A stretch of 64,000 nt of DNA from Dyella_B sp035503745 (GTDB taxonomy: Bacteria > Pseudomonadota > Gammaproteobacteria > Xanthomonadales > Rhodanobacteraceae), in NCBI RefSeq assembly GCF_035503745.1, contig NZ_DATJTC010000008.1, forward strand, positions 62,001-126,000, written 5' to 3'. Of the stretch, positions 26,847-35,155 are shown in pieces. Both the position numbers and the translations under genes were made by a program. Within the stretch, counting starts at the first letter, position 1. Each line of letters opens with the position of its first letter. The notes under the pieces are model-generated. The model was not told the DNA's origin. It did no database searches and saw only the letters and a list, made by a program, of their open reading frames with translations.

Positions 26847-27391
26847 TGAGGCGCTCACCCGATCAATTTGTGTTTGCCGCGCGCGTGCTGCATTGGCTGA
26901 TGGCGGTGTTGATCGTGTCCATGCTGTTTATCGGCGTGGGCATGGTGGCTTCGGTATCGGAGCGGCATGCGTGGCTGATAAGCATCCACAAGCCGCTGGG
27001 CATCGCGATCCTGTTGCTTGCCGTGGTGCGCCTGATCGTGCGCCTGCGCAATCGGCCACCGCCCTTGCCGGCCGATCTGCCGGCGGTGCAGAAACTGGCG
27101 GCTTACGCATCGCACTATCTGCTTTACATCCTGATGCTGCTGATCCCGCTGGTGGGCTGGGCGATGCTCTCGGCAGGCGGCTATCCGGTCATGCTCAGCC
27201 ATGGGCTGCGCTTGCCGCCGATCTTTCCCGTCAGCGGCGTGGCGTTCGCGATCTTGCGGCACGCACATGCCTGGCTCGCCATGCTGCTGTTGCTGACATT
27301 TCTTGCCCATTTGGGCGCCGCGCTTTATCACGGACTGATCCGGCGCGATGGCGTGCTGTCGAGCATGACCGGCTATCGGCGAAAGTCATGA
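26846..27391 (+). CDS. Cytochrome b561 (di-heme membrane cytochrome)
   Basis: A 181-residue four-helix cytochrome b561 of the YodB/CybB type that moves electrons from quinol to a periplasmic acceptor. Conserved heme histidines lie in RVLHWLMA (His16), ISIHKPLG (His48), and the HAHAWLAML block near residue 143. Its ATG overlaps the catalase-peroxidase stop (ATGA), so the two proteins are made together and the cytochrome probably feeds electrons to the peroxidase. A hairpin follows directly after the stop. Confidence 0.92.
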   Translation: MRRSPDQFVFAARVLHWLMAVLIVSMLFIGVGMVASVSERHAWLISIHKPLGIAILLLAVVRLIVRLRNRPPPLPADLPAVQKLAAYASHYLLYILMLLIPLVGWAMLSAGGYPVMLSHGLRLPPIFPVSGVAFAILRHAHAWLAMLLLLTFLAHLGAALYHGLIRRDGVLSSMTGYRRKS

Positions 27392-27397
27392 TGATGT

Positions 27398-27439
27398 GAT
27401 CCTGCCCCGGGGCAGCATAACGTTGCGCCGGGCAGGATC
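27398..27439. other. Hairpin after the cytochrome b561 gene
   Basis: Arms GATCCTGCCC and GGGCAGGATC extend to about 12 bp with one bulge and enclose an 18-nt loop, starting 7 bases after the stop. There is no T-run on the plus strand, so this is either a 3' stability element or a Rho-assisted stop. Confidence 0.5.
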
Positions 27440-27630
27440 TGCTCAAGTATCGCGTGATCAGGCACATTCCAACGGGGGTGGGCCGAATGTGACATCGGAT
27501 GAAGCGCGGAAAGGCCAACGCGAACGCTTCGCCGCATACCATCGTGCCTTTCTGACTGTTGTAGCGGGCGCCGGGCATCAATGTCCGAAAACGGCGAGTT
27601 TGCCGCCGGCAACGGTGCTAGCCTGGACGC

Positions 27631-29142
27631 ATGCCAACCGCCCTCCCCACATCAGTGCTCGATCGGAAAACCTGCGAACGGGCACGCCTGAGCCGCGACG
27701 CCCGTTTCGACGGCCTGTTCTTTATCGCGGTAAGCAGCACCGGCATTTATTGCCGCCCCGTCTGCCCGGCGCCCACGGCCAAGCGTGAAAACGTGCGCTT
27801 CTTCGCCGCGGCGGCCGCGGCGGAGGCGGCGGGTTTTCGTCCCTGCCTGCGCTGCCGGCCCGAACTTGCGCCTGGCAATGACGCGTGGCAACGCGGCGAT
27901 CACGTTGTCACGCGCGCGTTGAAGCTGATCGAAGGCGGCTTGCTGCAAGATCACCCGGTAGACGAACTTGCGCGGCGCGTGGGCGTGGGTGCGCGGCAAC
28001 TGCGCCGCCTCTTCGTCGAGCGCCTGGGCGCACCGCCGATCGACGTGCACACCACGCGCCGCCTGCTGTTCGCCAAGCAACTGCTGACCGAAACACGCAT
28101 GCCGGTGACCGACGTCGCACTCGCTTCGGGCTTCGGCAGCCTGCGTCGCTTCAATGCGGCTTTCGCCCAGGCCAATCGGATCGCCCCGCGCGACCTGCGC
28201 CGCCATCCGAACGCGGGCGGCGACGATGGCCTCAGCTTGAAGCTCAGTTATCGGCCGCCCTACGATTTCGACTCACTGCTGGCTTTCTTGCGTGGCCGCG
28301 CGCTGCCCGGCATCGAAGTGGTGGACGAGGAAAGTTATTCGCGCGTGTTCGGTTCTGCCGATGCACCCGGCTGGCTGCGCCTTGGCGCATGGCCCAATGG
28401 CGAGCACGCGCTTTGCCTGCAATTGCACGGCGCGCAACCCGCGCAGATGCTGGCCATCGTCACGCGCATCCGGCGCATGTTCGATCTGGACGCCGATCCA
28501 CAGGCGATTGGTGCCGTATTGCAAACCACGCCGCACCTGCGCCCGTTGTTGCGCAAGCGCCGCGGTCTTCGCCTGCCCGGTAGTTGGGACGGCTTTGAAG
28601 TAGCGGTGCGCGCCATTCTGGGTCAGCAGGTCAGCGTTGCGGCGGCACGCACGCTCGCTTCGCGCATCGTGCATCGCTACGGACCCGCACTCCCCGCGCC
28701 GGTCGCACCGGGGCTTGAGCGCCTGTTTCCATCCCCGCAAATGCTCGCCGACGCGGATCTTCGCGCGCTTGGCATCACTACCGCGCGCGCCGAAAGCATT
28801 CGTAGCGTGGCCCGCGCGGTGCTGGATGGCCGGGTGGATTTTCGCGTCGAGCAGTCGCTGGACGAATTTGTCGAGCGCTGGGTCGCGTTACCGGGCATCG
28901 GCGAATGGACGGCGCACTACATGGCGATGCGCGCGCTCAGCCATCCCGATGCGTTTCCAGCCGCCGACTTGATCCTGCGCCGCGCCGCCGCGCGCGGCGA
29001 AGACATCCTCAGCACGAAGGCCCTGACCGAACTGGCGCAAGCGTGGCGCCCGTGGCGGGCCTATGCCGTGATGCATCTGTGGCGCAGCATGAGCGAGCCT
29101 GCCGCGCCGTCCAACCCGCCCCGATTGAGAGCGACCGCATGA
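27631..29142 (+). CDS. alkA: Ada N-domain/AraC/AlkA fusion, 3-methyladenine glycosylase II
   Basis: A 503-residue repair protein with three parts. Residues 10-85 are the Ada zinc domain with four Cys at 41, 45, 72 and 75 (GIYCRPVC and RPCLRCRP); the first Cys accepts methyl groups from phosphotriesters in Ada. An AraC helix-turn-helix follows (about 90-190). Residues 205-495 are AlkA: an N-terminal domain, then HhH-GPD with AILGQQVSVAAA, LPGIGEWTAHYMAM and catalytic Asp446. It excises alkylated purines and may also activate its own transcription when methylated. Its stop overlaps the start of ogt (ATGA). Confidence 0.94.
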   Translation: MPTALPTSVLDRKTCERARLSRDARFDGLFFIAVSSTGIYCRPVCPAPTAKRENVRFFAAAAAAEAAGFRPCLRCRPELAPGNDAWQRGDHVVTRALKLIEGGLLQDHPVDELARRVGVGARQLRRLFVERLGAPPIDVHTTRRLLFAKQLLTETRMPVTDVALASGFGSLRRFNAAFAQANRIAPRDLRRHPNAGGDDGLSLKLSYRPPYDFDSLLAFLRGRALPGIEVVDEESYSRVFGSADAPGWLRLGAWPNGEHALCLQLHGAQPAQMLAIVTRIRRMFDLDADPQAIGAVLQTTPHLRPLLRKRRGLRLPGSWDGFEVAVRAILGQQVSVAAARTLASRIVHRYGPALPAPVAPGLERLFPSPQMLADADLRALGITTARAESIRSVARAVLDGRVDFRVEQSLDEFVERWVALPGIGEWTAHYMAMRALSHPDAFPAADLILRRAAARGEDILSTKALTELAQAWRPWRAYAVMHLWRSMSEPAAPSNPPRLRATA

Positions 29143-29699
29143 ATACCTTGGAACAAACCGTCTGGTACGACTACATCGCCACGCCCGTCGGCAAGCTGCT
29201 GCTGGCCGCCGATACCAAGGGACTGCGCCAGGTGCTGTTCGAGACCGGCAAGCACCGCAAGGATCCCGATCCGCAATGGCAACGCGATCCTGCGAAAGTG
29301 GCGTTCGCGGCGACGCAATTGCACGAATATTTTGCCGGCGAGCGGCAGCATTTCGATCTGCCGTTGCATCCGCTGGGCACCTCGTTCCAGGTCAATGTAT
29401 GGCTGACGCTGGGCGAGATTCCCTACGGCACCACCATCAGCTATGGCGAACTGGCGCGACGCATTGGCCAGCCGCTGGCGGTGCGCGCGGTGGGCGCGGC
29501 CAATGGACGCAATCCGTTGCCGATCGTACTGCCCTGCCACCGCGTGATCGGCAGCGACGGCAGCCTCACCGGATTCGGCGGCGGCTTGCCGACCAAGCGC
29601 TTCCTGCTTGCGCTGGAAGATCGCCAGTCGCGTGGCGATCTGTTTGGACAAGACACGCCGACGCCCCGTCCCGGCCGGTCAAAGGCCCAGGTCACTTAA
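29139..29699 (+). CDS. ogt: Methylated-DNA--protein-cysteine methyltransferase
   Basis: Ogt directly removes methyl groups from O6-methylguanine by suicide transfer to a cysteine. The active site PCHRVIG carries Cys133, with ISYGELARRIGQP, AVGAANGRNPLPIVL and GFGGGLPTKRFLLALE as the usual DNA-binding and lid segments. The N-terminal domain (about 1-85) is short as in Ogt. The ATG at 29139 overlaps the alkA fusion stop by ATGA, so both repair enzymes are produced together, a compact adaptive-response operon. Its last 21 bases overlap the convergent DUF1348 gene. Confidence 0.96.
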   Translation: MNTLEQTVWYDYIATPVGKLLLAADTKGLRQVLFETGKHRKDPDPQWQRDPAKVAFAATQLHEYFAGERQHFDLPLHPLGTSFQVNVWLTLGEIPYGTTISYGELARRIGQPLAVRAVGAANGRNPLPIVLPCHRVIGSDGSLTGFGGGLPTKRFLLALEDRQSRGDLFGQDTPTPRPGRSKAQVT

Positions 29700-30158
29700 G
29701 CCTGGGTGATCGTCGGGCCGGCGCCCCTGTGGCCAATGGTATTTGCGCTCGGCCGCCGCTATCGGCACGTCGTTGATGCTGGCGTGGCGTTCGGCCATCA
29801 AACCGTTTTCGTCGAACAGCCAGTTTTCGTTGCCGTAGGAGCGGAACCAGTTGCCCGAATCGTCGTGCCATTCATAAGCGAAGCGCACCGCGATACGGTT
29901 GCCCTCGAACGCCCACAGCTCCTTGATCAGGCGATAGTCGAGTTCGCGCCGCCACTTTCGCGTAAGAAACTCGACGATGCGGTCGCGCCCGTCAACGAAT
30001 TCGGCACGATTGCGCCAGCGGCTGTGCACGGTATAGGCAAGCGCGACGCGCGCCGGATCGCGCGAGTTCCATGCATCTTCGGCAAGCCGCACTTTCTGGA
30101 TGGCGGTTTCGCGCGTAAAAGGCGGCAGCGGCGGGCGCTGTTCAAGGTTGGCGGACAT
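29679..30158 (-). CDS. DUF1348 (NTF2-like) protein
   Basis: A 159-residue cytoplasmic protein of the DUF1348 family with an NTF2-like cone fold. The block KVRLAEDAWNSRDP, YTVHSRWRNRAEFVDGRD, FLTRKWRRELDYRLIKELWAF and FAYEWHDDSGNWFRSYGNENW is highly conserved in the family. Function is unknown. The start at 30158 gives the family's usual length; an upstream in-frame ATG at 30239 would add 27 residues. The 3' end overlaps ogt by 21 bases in opposite orientation. Confidence 0.88.
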   Translation of the reverse strand: MSANLEQRPPLPPFTRETAIQKVRLAEDAWNSRDPARVALAYTVHSRWRNRAEFVDGRDRIVEFLTRKWRRELDYRLIKELWAFEGNRIAVRFAYEWHDDSGNWFRSYGNENWLFDENGLMAERHASINDVPIAAAERKYHWPQGRRPDDHPGLSDLGL

Positions 30159-30269
30159 GCGGAATCCGATGCTCGGCTGGTCGAGGCTGGGCATTATGCG
30201 CCCAGCAAGACGCTTCGCACCATCGACATACGGCGACAACCGAACTTCACCGGCAGATCATGCAGACGA

Positions 30270-30707
30270 TCATGCCGGACACAGCAGGCTCATGCGATCC
30301 AGATGCGCGAGCGGGCCGTGCCAGCGCGACATGTTCATACCCACATAGCGCGTATAGTGCGCAACCCATCTGGAAAGCGTTACCGGGCTGCCATGCAGCG
30401 TGCAGCTTTCCAGCCCGCTGAGGCCGGCGACGTCCGGCGTGTCGGGATTCCACCACGCCTGCAGAAATCCCTCGCTGACCGGGGCTGCGCGTCCCCTGCC
30501 CAGAATCACCAGTTTGCCAAAATCATGCCGTAGCGAGCGTTGCCCCCGGCCGATGTCCCGGCCGAGTATGGAAACGAGGTAATGCGTGGCATTGGCGTAC
30601 TCGCGCACAACCACGCCATCGTGCGGGTGCGATTGATTCGGTGCGACGAACGACACGCGCGAAGCATGCGCGATCAAAGCATTCGCGCGAGCTTGTTCGA
30701 TGTTCAT
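30270..30707 (-). CDS. Hypothetical 145-residue protein
   Basis: I do not recognise a family. An open frame with a good GGAG site 7 bases before ATG 30707 encodes a soluble protein without signal peptide or membrane segment. The sequence is tryptophan- and histidine-containing and mixed in composition (SFVAPNQSHPHDGVVVREY, HDFGKLVILGRGR, GFLQAWWNPDTPDVAGL), which looks like real protein rather than antisense noise. No gene lies opposite it. It is monocistronic, 111 bases from the DUF1348 start. Confidence 0.5.
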   Translation of the reverse strand: MNIEQARANALIAHASRVSFVAPNQSHPHDGVVVREYANATHYLVSILGRDIGRGQRSLRHDFGKLVILGRGRAAPVSEGFLQAWWNPDTPDVAGLSGLESCTLHGSPVTLSRWVAHYTRYVGMNMSRWHGPLAHLDRMSLLCPA

Positions 30708-31128
30708 GCAAACTCCGCAGCGCAATTAATCAAAGCCATCGCTCCATGCGCAGCGGCGGATATGAGCCCGCCACTGGCCCCGGCCGGTGTCGCCGCAAAG
30801 CATCCCAGCGAGTAAGACACCCGGACCGATGCCTTACCCGCTGTTTGCATCCGTGCAAATCCATGTGTTCCTAGGACATGGCGGATTCGTCCACGGATGC
30901 ACGAGGCCAGTCTCCTCGCGCACTCTTCGCTTCGACATAGAAAAGTTACGAATCCGCCCAGGCCAGCGGAATCAGAAAAGTCCTAAGTGCATCCCTCATC
31001 CGCCGACGTTTCCCGCAAAAACCGGCTCTACGGTGGCTCTTCGCCGGCCAGCTTTCGCGATCGAGTTATCGGTGAAGCCATTCAAACAGGACATGTACAA
31101 TACAAGGCCATTTCCCAATCATTTACAC
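30708..31128. other. 421-bp region before the flavoprotein gene
   Basis: Two divergent genes flank it. It is less GC-rich near 30930-30970 and 31080-31125 than its surroundings, as expected for promoters. Its main feature is the long palindrome at 30846-30901. I find no convincing open frame. Confidence 0.5.
30846..30901. repeat. 56-nt imperfect palindrome
   Basis: Arms TGCATCCGTG and CACGGATGCA (10 bp, perfect) enclose a second set (CCATGT with ACATGG) and AATC/GATT pairs, so almost the whole 56 nt can fold into one hairpin around GTTCCTAGG. There is no T-tail on either strand. It could be an operator, a processed RNA element or a remnant of an extragenic repeat. Confidence 0.65.
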
Positions 31129-32376
31129 ATGTCAGTTGCTCATTCCATTGCCCCGGGTCTGGTCATCATCGGCGGCGGCCCCGCCGGACTGATGGCGGCT
31201 GAAGTGGCGCGCGCGCAAGGCGTCGAGGTCGACCTGTTCGAAAGCAAAGGCTCGGTCGGTCGCAAGTTTCTGATCGCCGGCAAAGGCGGTTTGAACTTGA
31301 CGCATAGCGAACCCAAGCCTGATTTCCTGCAGCGCTACGCCGAGCGTGCGCAGGAAGTCGGCGCATGGCTGGAAGATTTCGACGCCGACGCGCTGCGCGC
31401 GTGGGCGCGCGGCCTTGGTGTGGAAACATTCGTGGGCACGTCGGGCCGCGTATTTCCCAACGATCTGAAAGCGGCACCCTTGCTGCGCGGCTGGGTGCGT
31501 CGCCTGCGTGAAAGCGGCGTGCGTTTTCACGTCCATCACCGCTGGCTGGGTTGGGGAGAACATGGCGCGATGCGCTTTGCCACGCCACAGGGAGAACGCT
31601 CCATATCGGCCTACGCCGTGGTGCTGGCCATGGGCGGCGGCAGTTGGCCGCAACTGGGCTCCGATGGCGCGTGGGCCTCGGTGCTGGCCGATCACGGCGC
31701 GGATGTCGCGCCGCTGCAGCCGTCCAATTGCGGCTTCAACGTCGGCTGGAGCGATCGCCTCATCGATCGCTATGCGGGCGCTCCGTTGAAAAACCTGGCC
31801 GCCTACTGGCGCGATGCGTCGGGAAAAGAGCATCTGCGCCAGGGCGAATGCGTCATTACGCGCTACGGCATCGAAGGCAGCCTTATCTACGCATTGTCGG
31901 CCATGCTGCGCCAGGCTATCGCGCAGAATGGGCGCATCACGCTTGAACTGGATCTTTTGCCCGACCGCCCGCTGGAACGCTTGCAGCACGATCTGAGCAA
32001 ACCACGCGGCCGACGGACCTTCAGCGAACACATGCGCCGGCATGCCGGCTTCACCGGCCCCAAGACCGGATTGCTGTACGAGGTGCTCGACAAGCATCAG
32101 TTCGACGACGGCAACCTTCTTGCGCAGACGATCAAGCGATTTCCGCTGCGCCTGAAGCAGCCGCGTCCTTTGGACGAGGCGATCAGCACAGCCGGCGGCG
32201 TACGCCTGGAAGGCATGAACGATCGCATGATGCTACAAAATTTTCCCGGCGTGTTCTGCGCGGGAGAAATGCTGGACTGGGAAGCCCCCACTGGCGGTTA
32301 TCTGCTTACCGCCTGCTTTGCCAGCGGCTATCGCGCGGGGCGCGGCGCCGCGGACTGGCTCAGCGGCAGGCGTTGA
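31129..32376 (+). CDS. YhiN-type FAD-dependent flavoprotein (TIGR03862-like)
   Basis: A 415-residue flavoprotein of the BaiN/YhiN (HI0933-like) family. The FAD-binding start PGLVIIGGGPAGLMAAEVAR is followed by GRKFLIAGKGGLNLTHSE, VFPNDLKAAPLLRGW, the insertion domain, and the C-terminal FAD block GGVRLEGMN, PGVFCAGEMLDWEAPTGGYLL. Members are poorly characterised; BaiN in clostridia reduces bile-acid intermediates, but this subgroup has no known substrate. ATG 31129 places the Rossmann motif at residue 11; ATG 31093 would add 12 residues. Confidence 0.88.
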   Translation: MSVAHSIAPGLVIIGGGPAGLMAAEVARAQGVEVDLFESKGSVGRKFLIAGKGGLNLTHSEPKPDFLQRYAERAQEVGAWLEDFDADALRAWARGLGVETFVGTSGRVFPNDLKAAPLLRGWVRRLRESGVRFHVHHRWLGWGEHGAMRFATPQGERSISAYAVVLAMGGGSWPQLGSDGAWASVLADHGADVAPLQPSNCGFNVGWSDRLIDRYAGAPLKNLAAYWRDASGKEHLRQGECVITRYGIEGSLIYALSAMLRQAIAQNGRITLELDLLPDRPLERLQHDLSKPRGRRTFSEHMRRHAGFTGPKTGLLYEVLDKHQFDDGNLLAQTIKRFPLRLKQPRPLDEAISTAGGVRLEGMNDRMMLQNFPGVFCAGEMLDWEAPTGGYLLTACFASGYRAGRGAADWLSGRR

Positions 32377-32511
32377 CCGCGCATGCAAGGACACGTCTTG
32401 CCACAAGAACTTGCGCGGACGTAACCATCCGTTTTCCGCTGGAGAGCTGTTTTAGTCATACAAGTGCGCCATCATGGGGGGTCGTCCATTGCTCTCCACG
32501 GATCGTTTTCT

Positions 32512-33795
32512 ATGAATTGGTTGTACCGGGTTCTGACCTGCTCGTTGCTCGTTGCCGGCGCTGGCTGCGCATCGCACCCCACCACGCCGGCGCCTTCCGC
32601 GGCAGCCGCCGCGCAGCCGGGCACCGCGCCGGCACCGTTGCTGCTGATTTCCATCGACGCCTACCGCGCCGACTACCTGGACCGCGGGTTCAGCCCTACC
32701 CTGCAGGCGCTTGCCGCATCGGGTGTGCGCGCCTCGATGCAACCGTCCTTTCCGTCGCTGACCTTTCCCAACCACTACACCATCGTTACCGGTCTGGTTC
32801 CCGATCATCACGGCATTGTCAACAACACCATGACCGACCCTGAGCTGGGCCGCTTCACGCTCAATGATCGCAAGGCGGTAAGCAACGAATTCTGGTGGGA
32901 TCAGGCCACGCCCATCTGGGAAACGGCAGACGACCACGGCATCCGCACGGCGACCATGTTCTGGCCCGGCTCCGAAGCGCCGATCCAGGGACGCCATCCC
33001 GACTACTGGAAGCCATTCGACAAAAAGGTGACCGCCGACCAGCGCGTCGACCAGGTATTGGCCTGGCTGGATCTTCCACCCGATCAGCGCCCCGGTTTCG
33101 TCACGCTTTATTTCAACGACGTGGACAACGCCGGCCACGAGCACGGCCCCGATTCGCCGCAGCTCAACCAGGCTCTTAAGGACACCGACGCGGCGATGGC
33201 ACGCCTGGTCGAGGGCCTGAAACAGCGCGGCCTGTACGACCGCATGAACATCATCGTGGTCGCCGATCACGGCATGGCCAGCGCGCCGCCCCAGAACACC
33301 ATTTTCATCGACAAATTGATTTCGATGAAGGACGTGAACACGGTCACGCTCGGCGTGCTGGCCGGTTTCAATCCCAAGCCCAAGCACGACTTCAATGCAA
33401 TCGAACAACAGCTGGAACAGCCGCAGCAGCACATGCATTGCTGGGACAAGACGCGCATTCCCAAGCGTCTGAACTACGGCAACAACGCGCGTGTACCGCA
33501 ACTGGTATGCCTGGCGGACGTGGGCTGGCGCATCTCCACCGCCAAAGAGGTCGCCAAGTGGAAGGGCCCCGCACACCAGGGCGATCACGGCTACGACAAC
33601 GCCGATCCGACCATGCAGGCAATCTTTGTCGCCCATGGCCCGGCCTTCCAAAGCGGCGTGCATTTCCACAGTTTTTCGAACGTGGACGTCTATCCGTTGA
33701 TGGCGCAACTGCTTAGCATACCGCCACGCTTTTGCGATGGCCGGCTCAGCGATGTCCAGAGCATGCTCAAACCTGCGGCTCAGCCCGTGCAGTGA
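32512..33795 (+). CDS. NPP-family nucleotide pyrophosphatase/phosphodiesterase
   Basis: A 427-residue exported enzyme of the ectonucleotide pyrophosphatase/phosphodiesterase family (alkaline-phosphatase superfamily), which hydrolyses nucleotide or lipid phosphodiesters outside the cytoplasm. Metal and nucleophile residues are visible: Asp50 (LISIDAYRADYL), nucleophile Thr84 in SFPSLTFPNHY, FNDVDNAGHEHGPDS, VVADHGMA and QGDHGYDNADPTM. The N-terminus is a signal sequence ending GAGC, so lipid anchoring is possible. Similar enzymes in Xanthomonas are zinc phosphodiesterases. The substrate here is not determined. Confidence 0.93.
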   Translation: MNWLYRVLTCSLLVAGAGCASHPTTPAPSAAAAAQPGTAPAPLLLISIDAYRADYLDRGFSPTLQALAASGVRASMQPSFPSLTFPNHYTIVTGLVPDHHGIVNNTMTDPELGRFTLNDRKAVSNEFWWDQATPIWETADDHGIRTATMFWPGSEAPIQGRHPDYWKPFDKKVTADQRVDQVLAWLDLPPDQRPGFVTLYFNDVDNAGHEHGPDSPQLNQALKDTDAAMARLVEGLKQRGLYDRMNIIVVADHGMASAPPQNTIFIDKLISMKDVNTVTLGVLAGFNPKPKHDFNAIEQQLEQPQQHMHCWDKTRIPKRLNYGNNARVPQLVCLADVGWRISTAKEVAKWKGPAHQGDHGYDNADPTMQAIFVAHGPAFQSGVHFHSFSNVDVYPLMAQLLSIPPRFCDGRLSDVQSMLKPAAQPVQ

Positions 33796-33872
33796 CGCAA
33801 TCGGCCGGCTTGGCCGCACAAGCCGGCCGCTTCCCCCTTGAGTCTGGACGGCCATGCCGCGAAAGTAGCGGC

Positions 33873-34784
33873 ATGAATATCGAACTGCGCCATCTGCGCT
33901 ACTTCGTCGCCGTGGCCGATACCTTGCATTTCGGCAAGGCGGCCGAACGCTTGGGCATGTCGCAACCGCCGCTCAGCCAGCAGATCCGGCAATTGGAAGA
34001 CACCGTGGGCGCACGCCTGCTCACGCGCACCAATCGACGGGTAGCCCTGACCGAGCCAGGACGCCTGTTCCTTGACCAGGCGCGCGACATCCTGGCGCAC
34101 GTGGACCGCGCCATCGACATGGCCAAGCGCGCGCAACGGGGCGAGCTTGGCGAGTTGCAGATCGGGTTCACCCGCACCATTCCGTTGTCGCAGGAGATCC
34201 CCCGCGCCATCTTCGAGTTTCGGCAACGTTTTCCAGCCGTGCATCTGCAACTGCAAGAGTTGAACTCGCTGCAGCAGATCGACGCCCTGCTCGACCGGCG
34301 TCTGCAAGTGGGTATCCTGCGCCCGGATGCGCTACCCGACTCGCTTGTATCCAAGCGCTTGTTCCGCGATCCGCTGGTGGTCGTGCTTCGCTCGGATCAC
34401 CCGGTGCTCCAGCGCATTGACGCGCGCGGCGAGCTTTCGACGGCGGCGCTGGCGCAGGACCCCTTCGTGGTGTTTGCACGCAGCGCGGGAGCGGGGGTGT
34501 ACGAGCGCGTGTTCAAGTTATGCCGCAACGCCGGCTTCACGCCACGCATCGCGCAGGAGGCACGCGAGGCATCCACCATCATCGGCCTGGTCGCCGCCGG
34601 GTTTGGCGTGTCGATCCTGCCTGCGTCGTGCCGTCACAGCGGCGTGGAAGGTGTCAGCTATGTGCCGCTGGCCGATGCGGAAAGCATGTCGGAAATCCAC
34701 GTGGTTTACCGCCAGGACGAACGCTCGCCGCTGGTGCCGCGCTTCGTCCAGCTGTTGCTGGCGCACACGCATCAGGACGCGTAA
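33873..34784 (+). CDS. LysR-family transcriptional regulator
   Basis: A 303-residue LysR-type regulator. The winged helix-turn-helix occupies residues 1-60 (MNIELRHLRYFVAVADTLHFGKAAERLGMSQPPLSQQIRQLE), a close match to the BenM/CatM/AlsR subgroup, and the effector-binding domain spans about 90-300. No catabolic operon is adjacent; the downstream convergent MFS-VOC pair is the nearest possible target. The gene overlaps the VOC gene by 13 bases tail to tail. Confidence 0.93.
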   Translation: MNIELRHLRYFVAVADTLHFGKAAERLGMSQPPLSQQIRQLEDTVGARLLTRTNRRVALTEPGRLFLDQARDILAHVDRAIDMAKRAQRGELGELQIGFTRTIPLSQEIPRAIFEFRQRFPAVHLQLQELNSLQQIDALLDRRLQVGILRPDALPDSLVSKRLFRDPLVVVLRSDHPVLQRIDARGELSTAALAQDPFVVFARSAGAGVYERVFKLCRNAGFTPRIAQEAREASTIIGLVAAGFGVSILPASCRHSGVEGVSYVPLADAESMSEIHVVYRQDERSPLVPRFVQLLLAHTHQDA

Positions 34785-35155
34785 TTGCTCACTTCGATGA
34801 GATTGCCGTCAGGATCGCGGACATACACCGAACGGATCGGCCCGCGTGCCCCCGTGCGCGATACCGGACCTTCCTCGATCGCAACGCCGCATCGCTGCAG
34901 GTGCGCAACGACTTCGTCCAGCGGCACGGACGTGATCAGGCAGAAATCGCCTGATCCGGGCGCGGGTTGCCGCGCCTTCGGCTCGAATTCGTGATGGTGC
35001 CGATGCAGGTTGATTTTTTGTGCACCGAACGCCAGTGCCTTGCGCCCTTCGCCGAAACTGATCACGTTCATGCCCAACGTGCGCGCATAGAAGTCGCACG
35101 TTGCCTCGATATCGGCAACGGTGAGCACGAAATGATCGATGCTGTCGATGTTCAT
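34772..35155 (-). CDS. VOC (glyoxalase/bleomycin-resistance fold) protein
   Basis: A 127-residue single-domain vicinal-oxygen-chelate protein (IDHFVLTVADIEATCDFYARTLGM at the start, FGAQKINLH, ITSVPLDEVVAHLQRCGV, SVYVRDPDGNLIEVSNY at the end). The metal-binding His8 and the C-terminal Glu are present. It resembles the virulence-protein/dioxygenase-like subgroup that starts MNIDSIDHFVLTV. The ATG overlaps the MFS transporter stop (ATGA), so they form one operon, perhaps for export or detoxification of a small molecule. The substrate is unknown. Confidence 0.9.
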   Translation of the reverse strand: MNIDSIDHFVLTVADIEATCDFYARTLGMNVISFGEGRKALAFGAQKINLHRHHHEFEPKARQPAPGSGDFCLITSVPLDEVVAHLQRCGVAIEEGPVSRTGARGPIRSVYVRDPDGNLIEVSNYAS

